Shown: one piece after another, positions 1 to 11,657 of the stretch
How the letters are laid out: every line of letters starts with the position of its first letter
How positions within the stretch are numbered: the first letter of the stretch is position 1
NCBI RefSeq assembly: GCF_037975245.1
Contig: NC_092568.1
Coordinates: forward strand, 35,316,501 to 35,380,500
DNA: 64,000 bases
Reading direction: 5' to 3'
DNA from: Apostichopus japonicus
Lineage: Eukaryota; Echinodermata; Holothuroidea; Aspidochirotida; Stichopodidae
Notes under the pieces: generated by a model
What the model saw: only the letters and a program-made list of their open reading frames with translations
Databases searched by the model: none
What the model was told of the DNA's origin: nothing
Program-made: the position numbers and the translations under genes

Positions 1-220
1 TGATATCATCAAATATTTGGTGATATCAGCAAATAATTGTTGATATCATCAAATCATTTGATGATATCATCAAATGATTGCTGATATCAACAATGATTTG
101 GTGATATCAGCAAATAATTGTTGATATCAGCAATTCATTTGCTGATAGCACCAATTCATTTGCTGATATCACCAATTCATTTGCTGATATCACCAATTCA
201 TTTGCTGATATCAGTAATTC
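1..220. repeat. Array 1 of 20 bp self-complementary repeat (TGATATCA)
   Basis: About 11 tandem units of roughly 20 bp, spaced 20-21 bp apart. Each has the palindrome TGATATCA followed by a second small palindrome of the form CAAATnATTTG or a close variant, so each unit is its own inverted repeat. The array runs off the left edge of the window, so its full length is unknown. Its right border is TGATATCAGTAATTCAA at 206-222; the same border appears inverted at the start of the array at 2295-2925. Open frames here (for example 118-315) are by-products of the repeat. Confidence 0.9.
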
Positions 221-751
221 AAGCGTATCGAACCAACGTCTACAAAAAGGAATTAGAAATGAGCGCCATCAACAGGCATTCTTTTTGGGTCTTAAGGGCG
301 CTGTTTGACTGGTAGCGGGCACAGAAAGGCGCCTGATGCGCGGTTAATTTCAGCCTTGGTTATAGCGATCAACGGGAGGGGAAAGGGGACTAAGTTACAC
401 AGTACCACTTCTGCCACTGGGAGAGGTACCGTGGCTACTCATGCACTTGTGACAGGGAGGACAAACATTGGGCAAGCACCGAGTAGGCCAGGCCTATAAA
501 CCTATGAAAAATAATATCGGGGTGGTTAAGTAGCTCAATATGAAATACCAAAATGTAAAAAGTATACCCTGGTCGGCGGGCGACAGAAACAGGCTGGGAA
601 CTGTGTCCATTAGACTGGCTCCCCGATGGTGGCTGCAACCAGTGGCGGGAGATTTGTTTCAAATATTGGGGTGGGGGGACTTTAACTTGGGTGCAGACGC
701 GTAACAATTCCCCCACCCCCAAATTAAAATTGTTCGCGCACTTCGTTATTT

Positions 752-753
<2 letters not shown>

Positions 754-838
<85 letters not shown>
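754..838. repeat. (TA)n microsatellite
   Basis: About 42 TA dinucleotides. It abuts the hammerhead-like segment at 874-915. The second PLE relic at the right end of the window also lies beside (TA)n tracts. Confidence 0.95.
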
Positions 839-842
<4 letters not shown>

Positions 843-873
843 ATACTAGATGAGACTAGTGGAACACTAGTAG

Positions 874-915
874 TTGTAACTCGGAGTTTCACGCTTTGTA
901 GCGATCTTCAGACAA
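874..915 (-). ncRNA. Hammerhead-ribozyme-like motif (solo PLE terminus)
   Basis: Read on the reverse strand, the 42 nt contain CUGAAGA (911-905), stem II CGC/GCG with loop UACAAA and a U-U mismatch at its base, GAAA (90-87 within 887-890), a stem III of ACU/AGU closed by CCG, and cleavage-site residue U at 878. The outer strands UUGU (915-912) and ACAA (877-874) pair perfectly as stem I. This is the layout of minimal hammerheads described in Penelope-like retroelements. The 10.1-11.1 mismatch may lower activity. No PLE coding sequence remains next to it. Confidence 0.65.

Positions 916-916
<1 letters not shown>

Positions 917-979
<63 letters not shown>
917..979. repeat. (TA)n microsatellite
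   Basis: TA repeat with one G interruption near 941. It borders the 5' side (reverse-strand sense) of the hammerhead-like motif at 874-915. Confidence 0.95.
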
Positions 980-980
<1 letters not shown>

Positions 981-1929
981 TATATTACTATCTAAGCGGA
1001 GCGCCACAGAAAATTTCTGGTTTTGATAGCCCCCCAGATCACAGGAAATGGCACTTCTCGGGCTTGAAAATGATCAACAAGTTGTATACTTTGGCCTGAG
1101 AATCAAGTTTTCCCAATAGTTTTTTTTTCTATCCATAACCTTTTTCAAGATTGTCACAAGTCACACATCATGTTCGACCTCATCGCTTCTCCTGTGGATC
1201 ATTGCTTTGGAAGGTAATACTACGTAACGGCCTATACAATACCCGTCAGCCCCACTTTTCAAGGTTTGAAGCCCATTATTTGTTCAGAATTTGAATTATA
1301 AATTCACTTCAAAACATATCCATAAATGTTGCACAAAATTTCATCTATGGTCAACCAATATAGAAAAAAAAACCTTCAACCCCTAACAGACCGGTCAGTA
1401 GAGGGAAGTATGATGAAGAATGTTGGTCAGGGAATTTTCGAAAATTCAGACACAGTTAATTTATTGTGTACAAATATTATAAATATAAAACTTCGATATC
1501 GTTAAAAAAAGACAAAAAATATCCCCCCTACTTGGCTACGTGCCTGCGGTTAGAAATCTTGTAGGAAACAGGCCAAATGGAAACCCAGTGACCCAGTGAA
1601 CCCATATCGATGTGGATCATATATATGATTGTACGTACTTACACTCATACACAAGAGATGTACAGACATTATGATAATAATCATGAGTGACAACATGCTA
1701 TACGGTCACAGGTCACAGAAACGACGACGAAGAGTCATTTACCTCATAGCGCATGGGTTGGATGAAGTTTTAGCCACCGCCAAATAGGATTTGGATAAAT
1801 AATCTCATGCATTATTTTCTATTTATAGCCACACAAAAACACTATGCCACCAAATATTGGGGAGGGGTATATTAGATACTATATCCCCCACCTAAAATAT
1901 GTCCCCCTCCCCCATGATCGCCGCTCATG

Positions 1930-2205
1930 GCTGCAACGTTCCGTCTGGCTGTGCCTGTGCGTCTGCGATGGAAAGGAGCTGATCGTGCACAGCTGCTATT
2001 GAATTGAACCTGTGCTCATCGATGCTCGCGTTAATCCGTTCTAAATTTCTCTTTGCTTTGGAGAAGACGTTCTTTCGCTTCAGAAGCATTCTCATTGCCA
2101 GTTAAGAGCCTCTCTACTTCCCCCAAAATCCGAGAACTTCTGTCAATAACGATCTGTGCTTCATCAAGTTTACCGCAATCGCCAAGGTGAAAGTAACGCT
2201 ACCCG
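1930..2205 (-). pseudogene. Possible coding relic, helical, unrecognised
   Basis: On the reverse strand, two open frames joined by an apparent one-base shift near 2035 give about 85 residues. They start around GDCGKLDEAQIVIDRSS, continue through SEAKERLLQSKEKF and end near VHDQLLSIADAQAQ. The composition is charged and leucine-rich, as for helices or a coiled coil. I do not recognise the family, and there is no start codon or clear splice border. It could be a decayed exon, transposon cargo or chance. Confidence 0.3.
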
Positions 2206-2294
2206 TACCCTGTTGTCTCGTCACTGTCATTTGCATGTACTGCTTAGTACACTGACATCGTGTGCGCATGCTTGTAAGACGGGCTGTCACGGTT

Positions 2295-2928
2295 GAATTA
2301 CTGATATCATCGTCACGGTTGAATTACTGATATCAGCAAATGAATTGGTGATATCATCAAATGAATTGGTGATATCAACAAATGAATTGGTGATATCAAC
2401 AAAAGCATGCATTAGTGATATGTACGGTTCATTTGCTGATATCATTAAATCAATTACTGATATCACCAATTGATTTGTTGATATCAGCAAATGAATAAGT
2501 GATATGTTGGAATTGTTGATATCATCAAATGATTTGCTGATATCACCAATTATTTGATGATATCAGCAAATAATTGTTGATATCATCAAATGTTTTGCTG
2601 ATATCATCAAATGATTTGCTGATATCACCAATTCATTTGCTGATATCACCAAATAATTGCTGATATCTGCAAATATTTGTTGATATCAGCAATTATTTGC
2701 TGATATCAGCAATTATTTGATGATATCAACAAATGAATTGGTGATATGAGCAAATGAATTGGTGATATCAGCAAATGAATTGCTGATATCAACAATTATT
2801 TGGTGATATCAGCAAATAATTGTTGATATCAGCAATTATTTGATGATATCATCAAATGATTTGATGATATCAACAATTATTTGCTGATATCACCAAATAT
2901 TTGATGATATCATCAAATATCGAATAAA
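2295..2928. repeat. Array 2 of 20 bp self-complementary repeat
   Basis: About 31 units of the same TGATATCA-type repeat as at 1-220. The left border reads TTGAATTACTGATATCA, the exact reverse complement of the right border of array 1. It occurs twice, each time preceded by GTCACGG. Minor irregularities (TGATATGTT, TGATATGAG) mark older units. The right end at about 2925 runs into unique sequence. Confidence 0.9.
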
Positions 2929-3097
2929 AAGTAAAACGGCTTGCCATACGGTCGTGAGCATTTCAACCAGGGAGTTATCAGACCGATTACAGCCACTGAT
3001 TCAACACGTCATTAGAGATTATTGACAGTGTCAATGCAATTAACATTACAAACATAACACATATTTATCGACAGTTTTTCGACAAGTCTGATTTGAG

Positions 3098-4935
3098 GTA
3101 CGATGTAAATACTATGTTGAGGGAGAGTAGACATACTAATGGGAGCCTACGATGTTAATAATATCTTGAGGGAGAGTAGACATACTAATGGGAGCCTCCG
3201 ATGTCAATACTATCTTGAGGGAGAGTAGACATACTATTGAGAGCCTACGATGTCAATACTATCTTGAGGGAGAGTAGACATACTATTGGGAGCCTACGAT
3301 GTCAATACTATCTCGATGGAGAGTAGACATACTAATGGGAGCCTTCGATGTCCATACTATATTGAGGGAGAGTAGACATACTATTGAGAGCCTACGATGT
3401 CAATACTATCTTGAGGGAGACTAGACATACTAATGGGAGCCTACGATGTCAATACTATCTTGAGGGAGAGTAGACATACTAATGCTAGCCTTCGATGTCC
3501 ATACTATCTTGAGGGAGAGTACACATACTATTGAGAGCATAGTACGATGTCAATACTATCTTGAGGTAGAGTAGACATACTAATGGGAGCCTCCGATGTC
3601 AATACTATCTTGAGGGAGAGTAGACATACTATTGAGAGCCTCCGATGTCAATACTATCTTGAGGGAGAGTAGACATACTATTGGGAGCCTACGATGTCAA
3701 TACTATCTCGATGGAGAGTAGACATACTAATGGGAGCCTTCGATGTCCATACTATATTGAGGGAGAGTAGACATACTATTGAGAGCCTACGATGTCAATA
3801 CTATCTCGAGGGAGAGTAGACATACTATTGAGAGCCTACGATGTCAATACTATCTTGAGGGAGACTAGACATACTAATGGGAGCCTACGATGTCAATACT
3901 ATCTTGAGGGAGAGTAGACATACTAATGCGAGCGTACGATGTCCATACTATCTTGAGGGAGAGTAGATATACTAATGGGAGCCTACGATGTCAATACTAT
4001 CTTGAGGGAGAGTAGACATACTAATGCTAGCCTTCGATGTCCATACTATCTTGAGGGAGAGTAGACATACTATTGAGAGCATAGTACGATGTCAATACTA
4101 TCTTGAGGGAGACTAGACATACTAATGGGAGCCTACGATGTCAATACTATCTTGAGGGAGAGTAGACATACTATTGAGAGCATAGTACGATGTCAATACT
4201 ATCTTGAGGGAGAGTAGACATACTAATGGGAGCCTCCGATGTCAATACTATCTCGAGGGAGAGTAGACATACTATTGAGAGCCTACGATGTCAATACTAT
4301 CTTGAGGGAGACTAGACATACTAATGGGAGCCTACGATGTCAATACTATCTTGAGGGAGAGTAGACATACTAATGCGAGCGTACGATGTCCATACTATCT
4401 TGAGGGAGAGTAGATATACTAATGGGAGCCTCCGATGTCAATACTATCTTGAGGGAGAGTAGACATACTATTGAGAGCCTACGATGTCAATACTATCTTG
4501 AGGGAGAGTAGACATACTAATGGGAGCCTACGATGTCAATACTATCTTGAGGGAGAGTAGACATACTAATGCTAGCCTTCGATGTCAATACTATCTTGAT
4601 GGAGAGTAGACATACTATTGAGAGTATAGTACGATGTCAATACTATCTTGAGGGAGACTAGACATACTAATGCGAGCGTACGATGTCCATACTATCTTGA
4701 GGGAGAGTAGACATACTAATGGGAGCCTCCGATGTCAATACTATCTCGAGGGAGAGTAGACATACTATTGAGAGCCTACGATGTAAATACTATCTTGAGG
4801 GAGAGTATAGACATACTATTGAGAGCCTACGATGTCAATACTATCTTGAGGGAGAGTAGACATACTAATGGGAGCCTACAATGTCAATACTATCTTGAGG
4901 TAGAGTAGACATACTATGGGAGACTGCGATGTCAA
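3098..4935. repeat. 49 bp minisatellite, about 37 copies
   Basis: Tandem units of 49 bp, with occasional 52-53 bp forms containing an extra ATAG. Each contains GATGTCAATACTATCTTGAG followed by GGAGAGTAGACATACTA. Units differ at a few positions (unit start GGGAGCC, GAGAGCC, GCTAGCC or GCGAGCG; CAATA or CCATA). These variants recur in the same order, giving a higher-order period of about 8-10 units (compare roughly 3180-3590 with 3590-4130). No gene is evident. Confidence 0.95.
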
Positions 4936-5672
4936 TACCATCATCTGTTTTATGCATATATCCGACCGCCCCATCCCCTCCCCCGCGCGTTTGCCCTGTC
5001 CGGCCTCTTGGTCTACGCCGACATCCTAGGCTAGTGAAACTGAAAATCAAGTCACATTATACCGTACGTCAGGCTTATGGTGGAGTTAATAATGCAACAT
5101 CTAACATGACGCAAGAGTGACGCCAAAAGAGTTAATTTCCAGTTTCCAAGTTTAAGCACGTGCTGAAATAGTCCTCACGGCATGTTTTTTTTTTTTTTTT
5201 AGAATTGTCTTCAAACACAAATATGTCCTGCTTTTGCTTTTTGTTTATTTATTGCGAATATCCAGAAATGCACCTGCGGCATAAATCGATTCATATTGTT
5301 CCTCTTCTGGGAATTAAATGTTTATAATTCTAAAGTCAATGTGAACTATCTATAAATGTGTGTGCTTTGAGACATTTGGTAGAAACTACAGAAATATTAT
5401 AGTTTCTAATTTTGATATACTCTTTAGAGCAAAGCACCTCTTTCACTAAAAAATCCTAGAATCTATGAAGGCCAACGTACTCTGATATTACGCATTATTT
5501 GTTTTTATTTCAGTGTTTTCCGATTGTAAAACACGTGTGTAAGTTGTAAAAGGCATGCCGTCTGTTAGCGTGAAGTCAAGACCGAGTATGTTTGTTAAGA
5601 AAACAGTGACAGGTGTTGGCTATATCCCCTTCGCAAAATAGTACAGTCTAGTGACGTCACTGTCTCTTTAAC
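4936..5672. other. Intergenic, no gene seen
   Basis: AT-rich unique sequence with a poly-T tract (5185-5200). The short open frames show no recognisable domain. Confidence 0.5.
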
Positions 5673-5676
5673 TTAA

Positions 5677-6105
5677 GGTGACCAGACATCCCCGATTTTC
5701 GGGGACAGTCCCCGATTACAGTGTGCTGTCCCCGATGAACAAGTGTCCCGAAAATGTCCCCGATTCGTAAAATGTTCAGGAATTTCGAAAATATCCCACA
5801 TTATTAGTAAATAATTGTAAAAAATAAATTTATTCAAGTGTGCAGTCGCAGAACGGAACTAAACAGTATTTCAGGTGGGCCAGTGTAAAGTGGAATATGC
5901 TAGATCGATCTAGCCTAGCACTCTTTCGTAAAGTAAATAAATTTCATGTAAGAAAAAGCTACATTTTTGAAAATAAAATTGATTTAAAAAGTGCTTCTAA
6001 GTATCACCATTTTACATCTAAGCACCTTAGGCACTAGAAAATTTTCCCCCATATCAGTTACACAATAAATGGGTCCCTGATTCCAGTCAGGCAAATATGG
6101 TCACC
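5677..6105. mobile_element. MITE with TTAA target duplications
   Basis: A 429 bp segment bounded by GGTGACCAGACA on the left and TATGGTCACC on the right, flanked on both sides by TTAA (5673-5676 and 6106-6109). Terminal inverted repeats and a TTAA duplication are typical of piggyBac- or Kolobok-type DNA transposons. The left part repeats CCCCGAT several times. No transposase is encoded, so it is non-autonomous. A single similar end, AAGGTGACCATATTTG, occurs at about 19874. Confidence 0.75.
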
Positions 6106-6109
6106 TTAA

Positions 6110-9100
6110 TATAGGATGGCGTTCCATAGCCAGGTTACCTGGCGGACAACGTACTTACTTTCCTTTCGAGCTACTTCAGGTCATGTTTAGAATACGAACC
6201 GAGTCAAGTCACGCAGGCAATCAGCCCTACAGGTCTCGCACCACAATAAATTGTTCCATTGACTTACACACTAAACTCGTCACTTCAAGACCTGCCAAAG
6301 CATAGATAGAAGTTTTCAACTGGTATATCCTACCCACCAAATGATAGCTGAGATCTTGGCCTATCATGGCACTTGAAAACTTCCATATAGTGACCGTTTA
6401 GATTTTGAGCTAGAGGAGCAAGTTTAGCATACTGAACTCCCACCCTTCCATCTGCTCGCTCGGAGTAATATCAACATTTAACCAAAGATTTCTAAAATGG
6501 TTTATATCACCTTCGATCCTCCCTATTTTCACACCATCTGTACTTTAAGTTATGCTCTTTCATATAAAGGCAGAACAAACGATGAAAGTAACTGATAACA
6601 TGCTTACACAAGCTTTACTCATGGAGGTTCTGTTTTACCTCCATGCTTTACCTCAGGTACTTTTACCTCTTTTCTCTACTCTCTCTAATTGTGGTGCGGT
6701 ACCTTCACGGTCTCCGAACGTCAAGTTAACCAGCTGATCAAAGGGCAAAAACCGGCTAAGGGCAGAAGGACATTTTATTGTAAGGAAGCAACCCTTAAAA
6801 TCACCTCAAACTGTGCATTCATTACCACACATTCCAATTTGGATGTTTTCAACAAAACGAAACTATTTGCTTTCATTTTCTAACAAAAGGGCACTTTCTG
6901 TTTGCGGTTTTCCAGAGCGGGGTGCGCCCCTTTCCCGCAACCCCTCCGCGCCGCCCCTGACCGACAGAGCTAACGGACAGAGCTAATGTTGAGAGCTGTA
7001 TGTACGCGGGGAACATTTCCTCGTTCACTAACCTCCAATCTACTATTGACCTACATTATGTTACGTATAAACTGCCAACAATAAATTCCACCTTAATATT
7101 CAAGTAACTGTCCCCGTCTATTCGCGTTATTATTTTTATTTTTTGCAAAGTAAAAAAAAGGAACGTAAAATACTAAAATCAATATGACTTTTTTGACTGC
7201 AATTGCCCTTTTTTTCCTCTTTTTTATTTATATAAATATTGCTACCTTTGGGTAACTGTTAATATTTGTTGTTACTCCCATGCCTTTATGACTATTGGAG
7301 GATAAAAATGATCTTTCACCTTTCAGAACGAGGTGATGAGAGGGTCAAATTTTCTCACGTAAACCTTATTCCCGACAGCATAAAAACAACTTGTGTGTTC
7401 TCCTATGTCAACTATACGTTGTTTTGTTTCCTGATGTATACGCATTGCTGTCTCACATTGTATAGCTCTGGGCCAAAACTGTCGGTGTTACGTTCCAGAC
7501 CATGCATGCAATATACATATACATATACCTCAATCGTAGACAAATAAACGGGTAAATATTGTTGTGGCGCACAATGTGAAATCGTTATTTAGAGTTATTT
7601 ACCAAAAATCTTGTATACATTTGTTTGTAAACACCTCTTGTAGTAACATGCTTGTAAACTGAATCTAATAATAAATCCCATCCGAACAAACCATTCCGTC
7701 TGAATAATAAATGATAGGTTATATAAAACTTCCTTAATTGTTTAGACTTGTAGTACTCGAGTCCGTACTCGGGACCTCGTAGTCGTACTCGGGACATTGT
7801 ACTCGTACTCTGGACCTCGTAATCGTAGTCGAAACCTCGTAATCGTACTGGTACTCGGGACATTATACTCATACAACAAGTCCCTTTAACACAGTCATAT
7901 ATTGGTGCTTGGTGGTGATGAGCTTGATCTATAAGAATTTCAGCTATTCGTGTTTAACTTCATAAAAACTATCAAATTTAGCTGTCGAATATGAAATAAC
8001 TATTTTCAGTTACATTATACGAATAGCGAAATTGTGCAAGCTCTTCGGAAATCTTGTAAAATAGACTTCATAACGTTAGGCTATAACACTTGGATCTACT
8101 CTTCATATAATCCGATATAGATATCAGTGTTTGAATGGTACTTATTTAGTGACAAATGAGTTAAACCCTCATTTCGTCCAGGAAAGAGATCAAAGTTGAA
8201 ATTGGGGAGGAAGGAGGCGGGGGGGGGGGGGGGGGGGTCTGTGATGTTATCATTTAAGGTACTCTGCATTATTTTTACTTTCCTATTGTTGTTATTGGGT
8301 TTGGTTCGTATAACAGTCCGTGTAATTTGAATTCTAGTAAATATCGTGAAAATATTATATTACGTTCCTCGTTTAATAAATGATTCGTATTTATCAACAA
8401 AATCAGCGACATTTTCGACGAATTCCCTGCCCAGTGTGATGCTATCACTTCTGCATGGTGATGTGACCATGGCTTAAATACGTAAATCATTACCAGGCAA
8501 CTTTGTTTTACGCGATAAAGTTTGTTATTAGGGTCTAATATTCCTCAAGCCACGTAAATAAAGGGACGCAAACAGACTTGCTGGAACTCACATTTTTCTC
8601 ATGCAAATTTGGTCCAAATATCATATATTTGTATATATATATGTTTTTTTATTATTTTTTATATATATTTTGTTTTATATGGAGTAGCGGAGAAGGCCTA
8701 TTAGTACAGAAATTAGGTCAACTTGCACATGAAGTAACAGGAATATAGACTATATCCTTGTTTCTTTATTAACTTTCGTCAGCTTTCTTAAAAATAGAAA
8801 TAAAAAACTTGACTAAATAAATTATCGAACTAATTTCATATTGTTTCACTTCCATGCATATCATCGGACAGTGTCGACTTTTGACCATATATAATCAACG
8901 CAAAAAAAAAAATACTTTAAATCAACAGAAATGAAACAGTTATCTTTGACGATTAATGACGTCACGTTAAATTTTATTGAGATTTCACTACTTCCTACCA
9001 ATTATTATAAACCATGCATTCAGCTATAAGCACACGTGATTTTTATTTGTTTATCTACTGATTACATGTATACCTTATAAATTCTGCGAAAAACAATGAT

Positions 9101-9975
9101 CAAAATATATCATTAAAAGTCATAAAATAAGTTCAATGTGTAAATTTTACAGACCAGGTTTCACGTCAAGACACACATGCATCAATAAAACAGAACCAAA
9201 CATGAACATGTGTATAGAAAGAATAGGGTAACCTGTGGTAAAAACCCCAATTGGGGTCAAAAGTTCCTCTTGAATTGTTTCCACTGCTAGAACAAAATGA
9301 CAACATGAAATTATTAAATGGAATATATCTCTAATAAGAACAATGTAAATAAATTAAAAAATAATTAAATTCATTAACGTATGTTAATGGTACATAGGTG
9401 CTATTGAACAAAATGTGAAAAGGTTTTAAAAACTGACCGTGACGGTTTAGCCGATATCACTAAAAATATCTTTAAAAAAGGGGATTTATTTTAATTTTAT
9501 TTTCTTTAGTTTAAATATATTAAGAAGGGTTAATTACACAATTATAAATAATTAAAATATTAAAATCAATTTTATTTTGCTTAATGAATGGTTTTTGAGT
9601 GGACGTGTTTACCCCGGGCAAAATCAAGGGCCTCGGGGTAAAAACGCCCCGTATAGCATCCTTATACAACCGAACTCCTGGTGAGCCTCAGTTATCTCCA
9701 TAAACCTCAATTTTAGAACTTTCTACAGCCATATGATATTTGGTATGAATATTATAGAAGCCTACCGCATATATTAAACAATCTATTCATTCATACTTAG
9801 TAAAGATTCCTAAATCCTATTGGTCCATTCAGGTCAGCTGACCGTGGTTAATCCTGTGAGTAACGCACGGTAAAATTACGGGGCATCACTTTAAAAAATC
9901 TTTGGTTATATGTAACCAAAAATGTTTTGTTTTATGATTTTTCCCCCACACAAATGGTAGTGTATGAATGAACGG
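6110..9975. other. Long intergenic stretch, no gene seen
   Basis: No open frame here resembles a known domain. Visible features are a G-run (8219-8237), a short degenerate tandem of TCGTACTCGGGAC-like units at 7750-7865, and AT-rich sequence elsewhere. The segment 9835-9880 shares TTAATCCTGTGAGTAACGCA with the hairpin element at 9976-10138. Confidence 0.5.
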
Positions 9976-10138
9976 GGTTAATCAACGGTCTAGCGTGCGT
10001 TACTTACATGATTAATGCACTCCGGGTGTTAATGCTATCGCTGGATGCACTCGGGCTCCGCCCTCGTGCATCGCTTGCATTATCCCCCGATCGTGCATTA
10101 ATCCTGTGAGTAGCGCACGCTAGACCGTTGATTAACCC
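9976..10138. mobile_element. Hairpin MITE with nested palindrome
   Basis: Two arms of about 48 bp pair with roughly five mismatches. The left begins GGGGTTAATCAACGGTCTAG; the right is its complement, ending CTAGACCGTTGATTAACCCC. The loop contains a second hairpin, TGCACTCGGGC / GCCCTCGTGCA. No target duplication is obvious. Part of the arm also occurs at 9850-9880, so the element may be a rearranged piece of a longer repeat. Confidence 0.65.
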
Positions 10139-10639
10139 CTTATTTCTTATCTTGTGTTATTCATGTTTGAGCAATAAGATTAAAGTTACTATTTACATTT
10201 GCAAATTGTAATTATGACGTAATTGGGTTTTCCATAAATAATAAATTTCCTCTAAGTTAAGTGCCACTGAATGGGATTAATATATTATGTTGAATCAATA
10301 AATATAACTTAAAACATAAGATCCAGTCAAATAGGACATTATACCCCTGTATCAGTAACCCTGTCTGTGCCTGTACACTGTTTGCAAAATGGCTTTGTCA
10401 ACGATCCGAAATGCAAATGAGTATTTTTAAAGAAAGGGAAACCCCAGTGTTGTCATTCCTGGCAATGGGATAGAAATGTATAGTATCTTGAGAAGTGTTG
10501 GTACACATGGTACAGTTTCCACACCCCCCCCCCCACCCCCACCCCATATGTACTCTACTATTGATTTGGATATTTCACCAAAAGCTTAACACATGCACAT
10601 TATATGTGTATACTGTATACTGTTGAATTGGATATTTCA

Positions 10640-10790
10640 CCAAGCCTAATAATAATAATAAATACTACTTATAAAGCGCCTCCCAAATATCTCGAAGCGC
10701 TGTACAGTAAAAAGAAAGTCAAAAACAGATAACCCAGGCTAAGAAACCAAAAGATGCAAACTCAAAAAGATACGAAATACAAAACCTAAC
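10640..10790 (-). mobile_element. LINE 3' end fragment
   Basis: Reverse-strand sequence around GCGCTTCGAGATATTTGGG and GGCGCTTTATAAGTAGTA, followed by a (TTA)n tail. It resembles the 3' ends of L2/CR1-type LINEs, and the LINE at 12864 has a similar GCGC...TATATAA layout before its tail. It interrupts one copy of a local repeat containing TTGGATATTTCAC (copies near 10563, 10628 and 10830). Confidence 0.5.
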
Positions 10791-11145
10791 GCAAGCACCT
10801 TACATATACATACTGGAAACTGTTGATTTGGATATTTCACTCAAAGCCTAACACATCAGGGGCGTATCCAGGGGGGGGGGGCGACCCGGCCCCGGCCCCC
10901 CCCTTTTTGGAAATCAGTTGCGTTTTTTTTTTATGTGGGAGTACTTCAAATTCCTAATAGGCATAACTTGGTGAAAGAATAGCCTAATATATATCCAGCT
11001 GCTCTTCCCTGAAACGCGATCGTTTTTATTCCAAATTTGAAACTAAGGCAATTATCAGGCCTACGCGACATCACGTATTAATTAGATACGGCTCAGTACT
11101 ATAGTGCTGATTATTACTGTCAGGGAAAATCAATGCACAGTTAGC
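10791..11145. other. Intergenic, G/C-tract repeat remnant
   Basis: Contains CAGGGGCGTATCCAGG followed by G and C runs (10857-10912), like one end of the hAT-type elements elsewhere in the window, but with no identifiable partner end. The remainder up to the PLE target duplication is unremarkable. Confidence 0.4.
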
Positions 11146-11358
11146 AAGTATATCATAATAATCTAAATGAAAGGGGGTGTAGGCGGTTTTTCACTATCTA
11201 ACGCAAAGTAGTCGCCAAGAACCTGAAGTATTTTTAAGGGAGGGCCCGAGGAACATGAACTTATAGCATGCTCCTCGTGGTGAAACATAATTGCACCTAT
11301 TAGGTGAATTGAGTGTACTGTTAATAGTAGGAGAGACTAGTGTAGGTTCTTATGACCA

Positions 11359-11409
11359 ACTAGACCGGTTTCTGCTCTCAAACTTTATAGGAGGAGCTTC
11401 ATCAGTAGT
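11359..11409 (-). ncRNA. Hammerhead-ribozyme-like motif of the PLE
   Basis: Reverse-strand order: stem I strand ACUA (11409-11406), CUGAUGA (11405-11399), stem II GCUC/GAGC with an A-A mismatch at its base, GAAA (11372-11369), a very short stem III around ACCGGU, the classical cleavage triplet GUC (11365-11363), and stem I strand UAGU (11362-11359), which pairs exactly with ACUA. It sits about 195 bp inside the PLE 3' end, where hammerheads are known in PLE terminal repeats. Activity is inferred, not shown. Confidence 0.7.
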
Positions 11410-11489
11410 AGCCTTTGAATATTTTATATTCGGCCTGGGCGTCTCGTTCTCAAAATGCATCTATTTTCTGTGCACGAGTTTTTATGGAC

Positions 11490-11649
11490 TCATAGTGCAG
11501 CTATAAGAGCATCTAAAAGAGCTTCGTGTGAACCTTGAGAGTCAGCTGATTCTTCGTTAGTATGAAACCTTGAGTTAACAAGTAAATCTTTGAGATTTTG
11601 GGCCCTTTTGTAGGCTAGAATCGGTTCTTTTGGAAACAGTTTGGATAAT
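11490..11649 (-). pseudogene. PLE protein fragment, RT-to-endonuclease linker
   Basis: The reverse-strand frame reads HAELSKLFPKEPILAYKRAQ followed by NLKDLLVNSRF, the PLE linker pattern (LFP..P..AYRRxxNLxDLLV). It continues the peptide interrupted at 17527: removing the hAT-like insertion, with its 8 bp duplication TCCGCGTG, restores the reading order. Downstream residues no longer look like PLE. The GIY-YIG endonuclease was not found here. Confidence 0.7.
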
Positions 11650-11657
11650 TCCGCGTG

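Larger units (their letters stand above)
223..2290. other. Interior between the two palindromic arrays
   Basis: Two kilobases with no intact gene. It holds two (TA)n tracts (754-838, 917-980) flanking a hammerhead-like motif (874-915, reverse strand). A possible coding relic on the reverse strand lies at about 1930-2205, described separately. The rest is AT-rich sequence I do not recognise. If the flanking arrays are terminal inverted repeats, this is the body of a foldback-type element. Confidence 0.5.

Noticed and set aside
118-315. 65-residue open frame with repeated HLLIS
   Set aside because: It is a translation of the TGATATCA tandem array; no independent coding signal.
1-2928. CRISPR-like repeat-spacer arrays
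   Set aside because: Units are contiguous and palindromic with no unique spacers, and the genome is eukaryotic.
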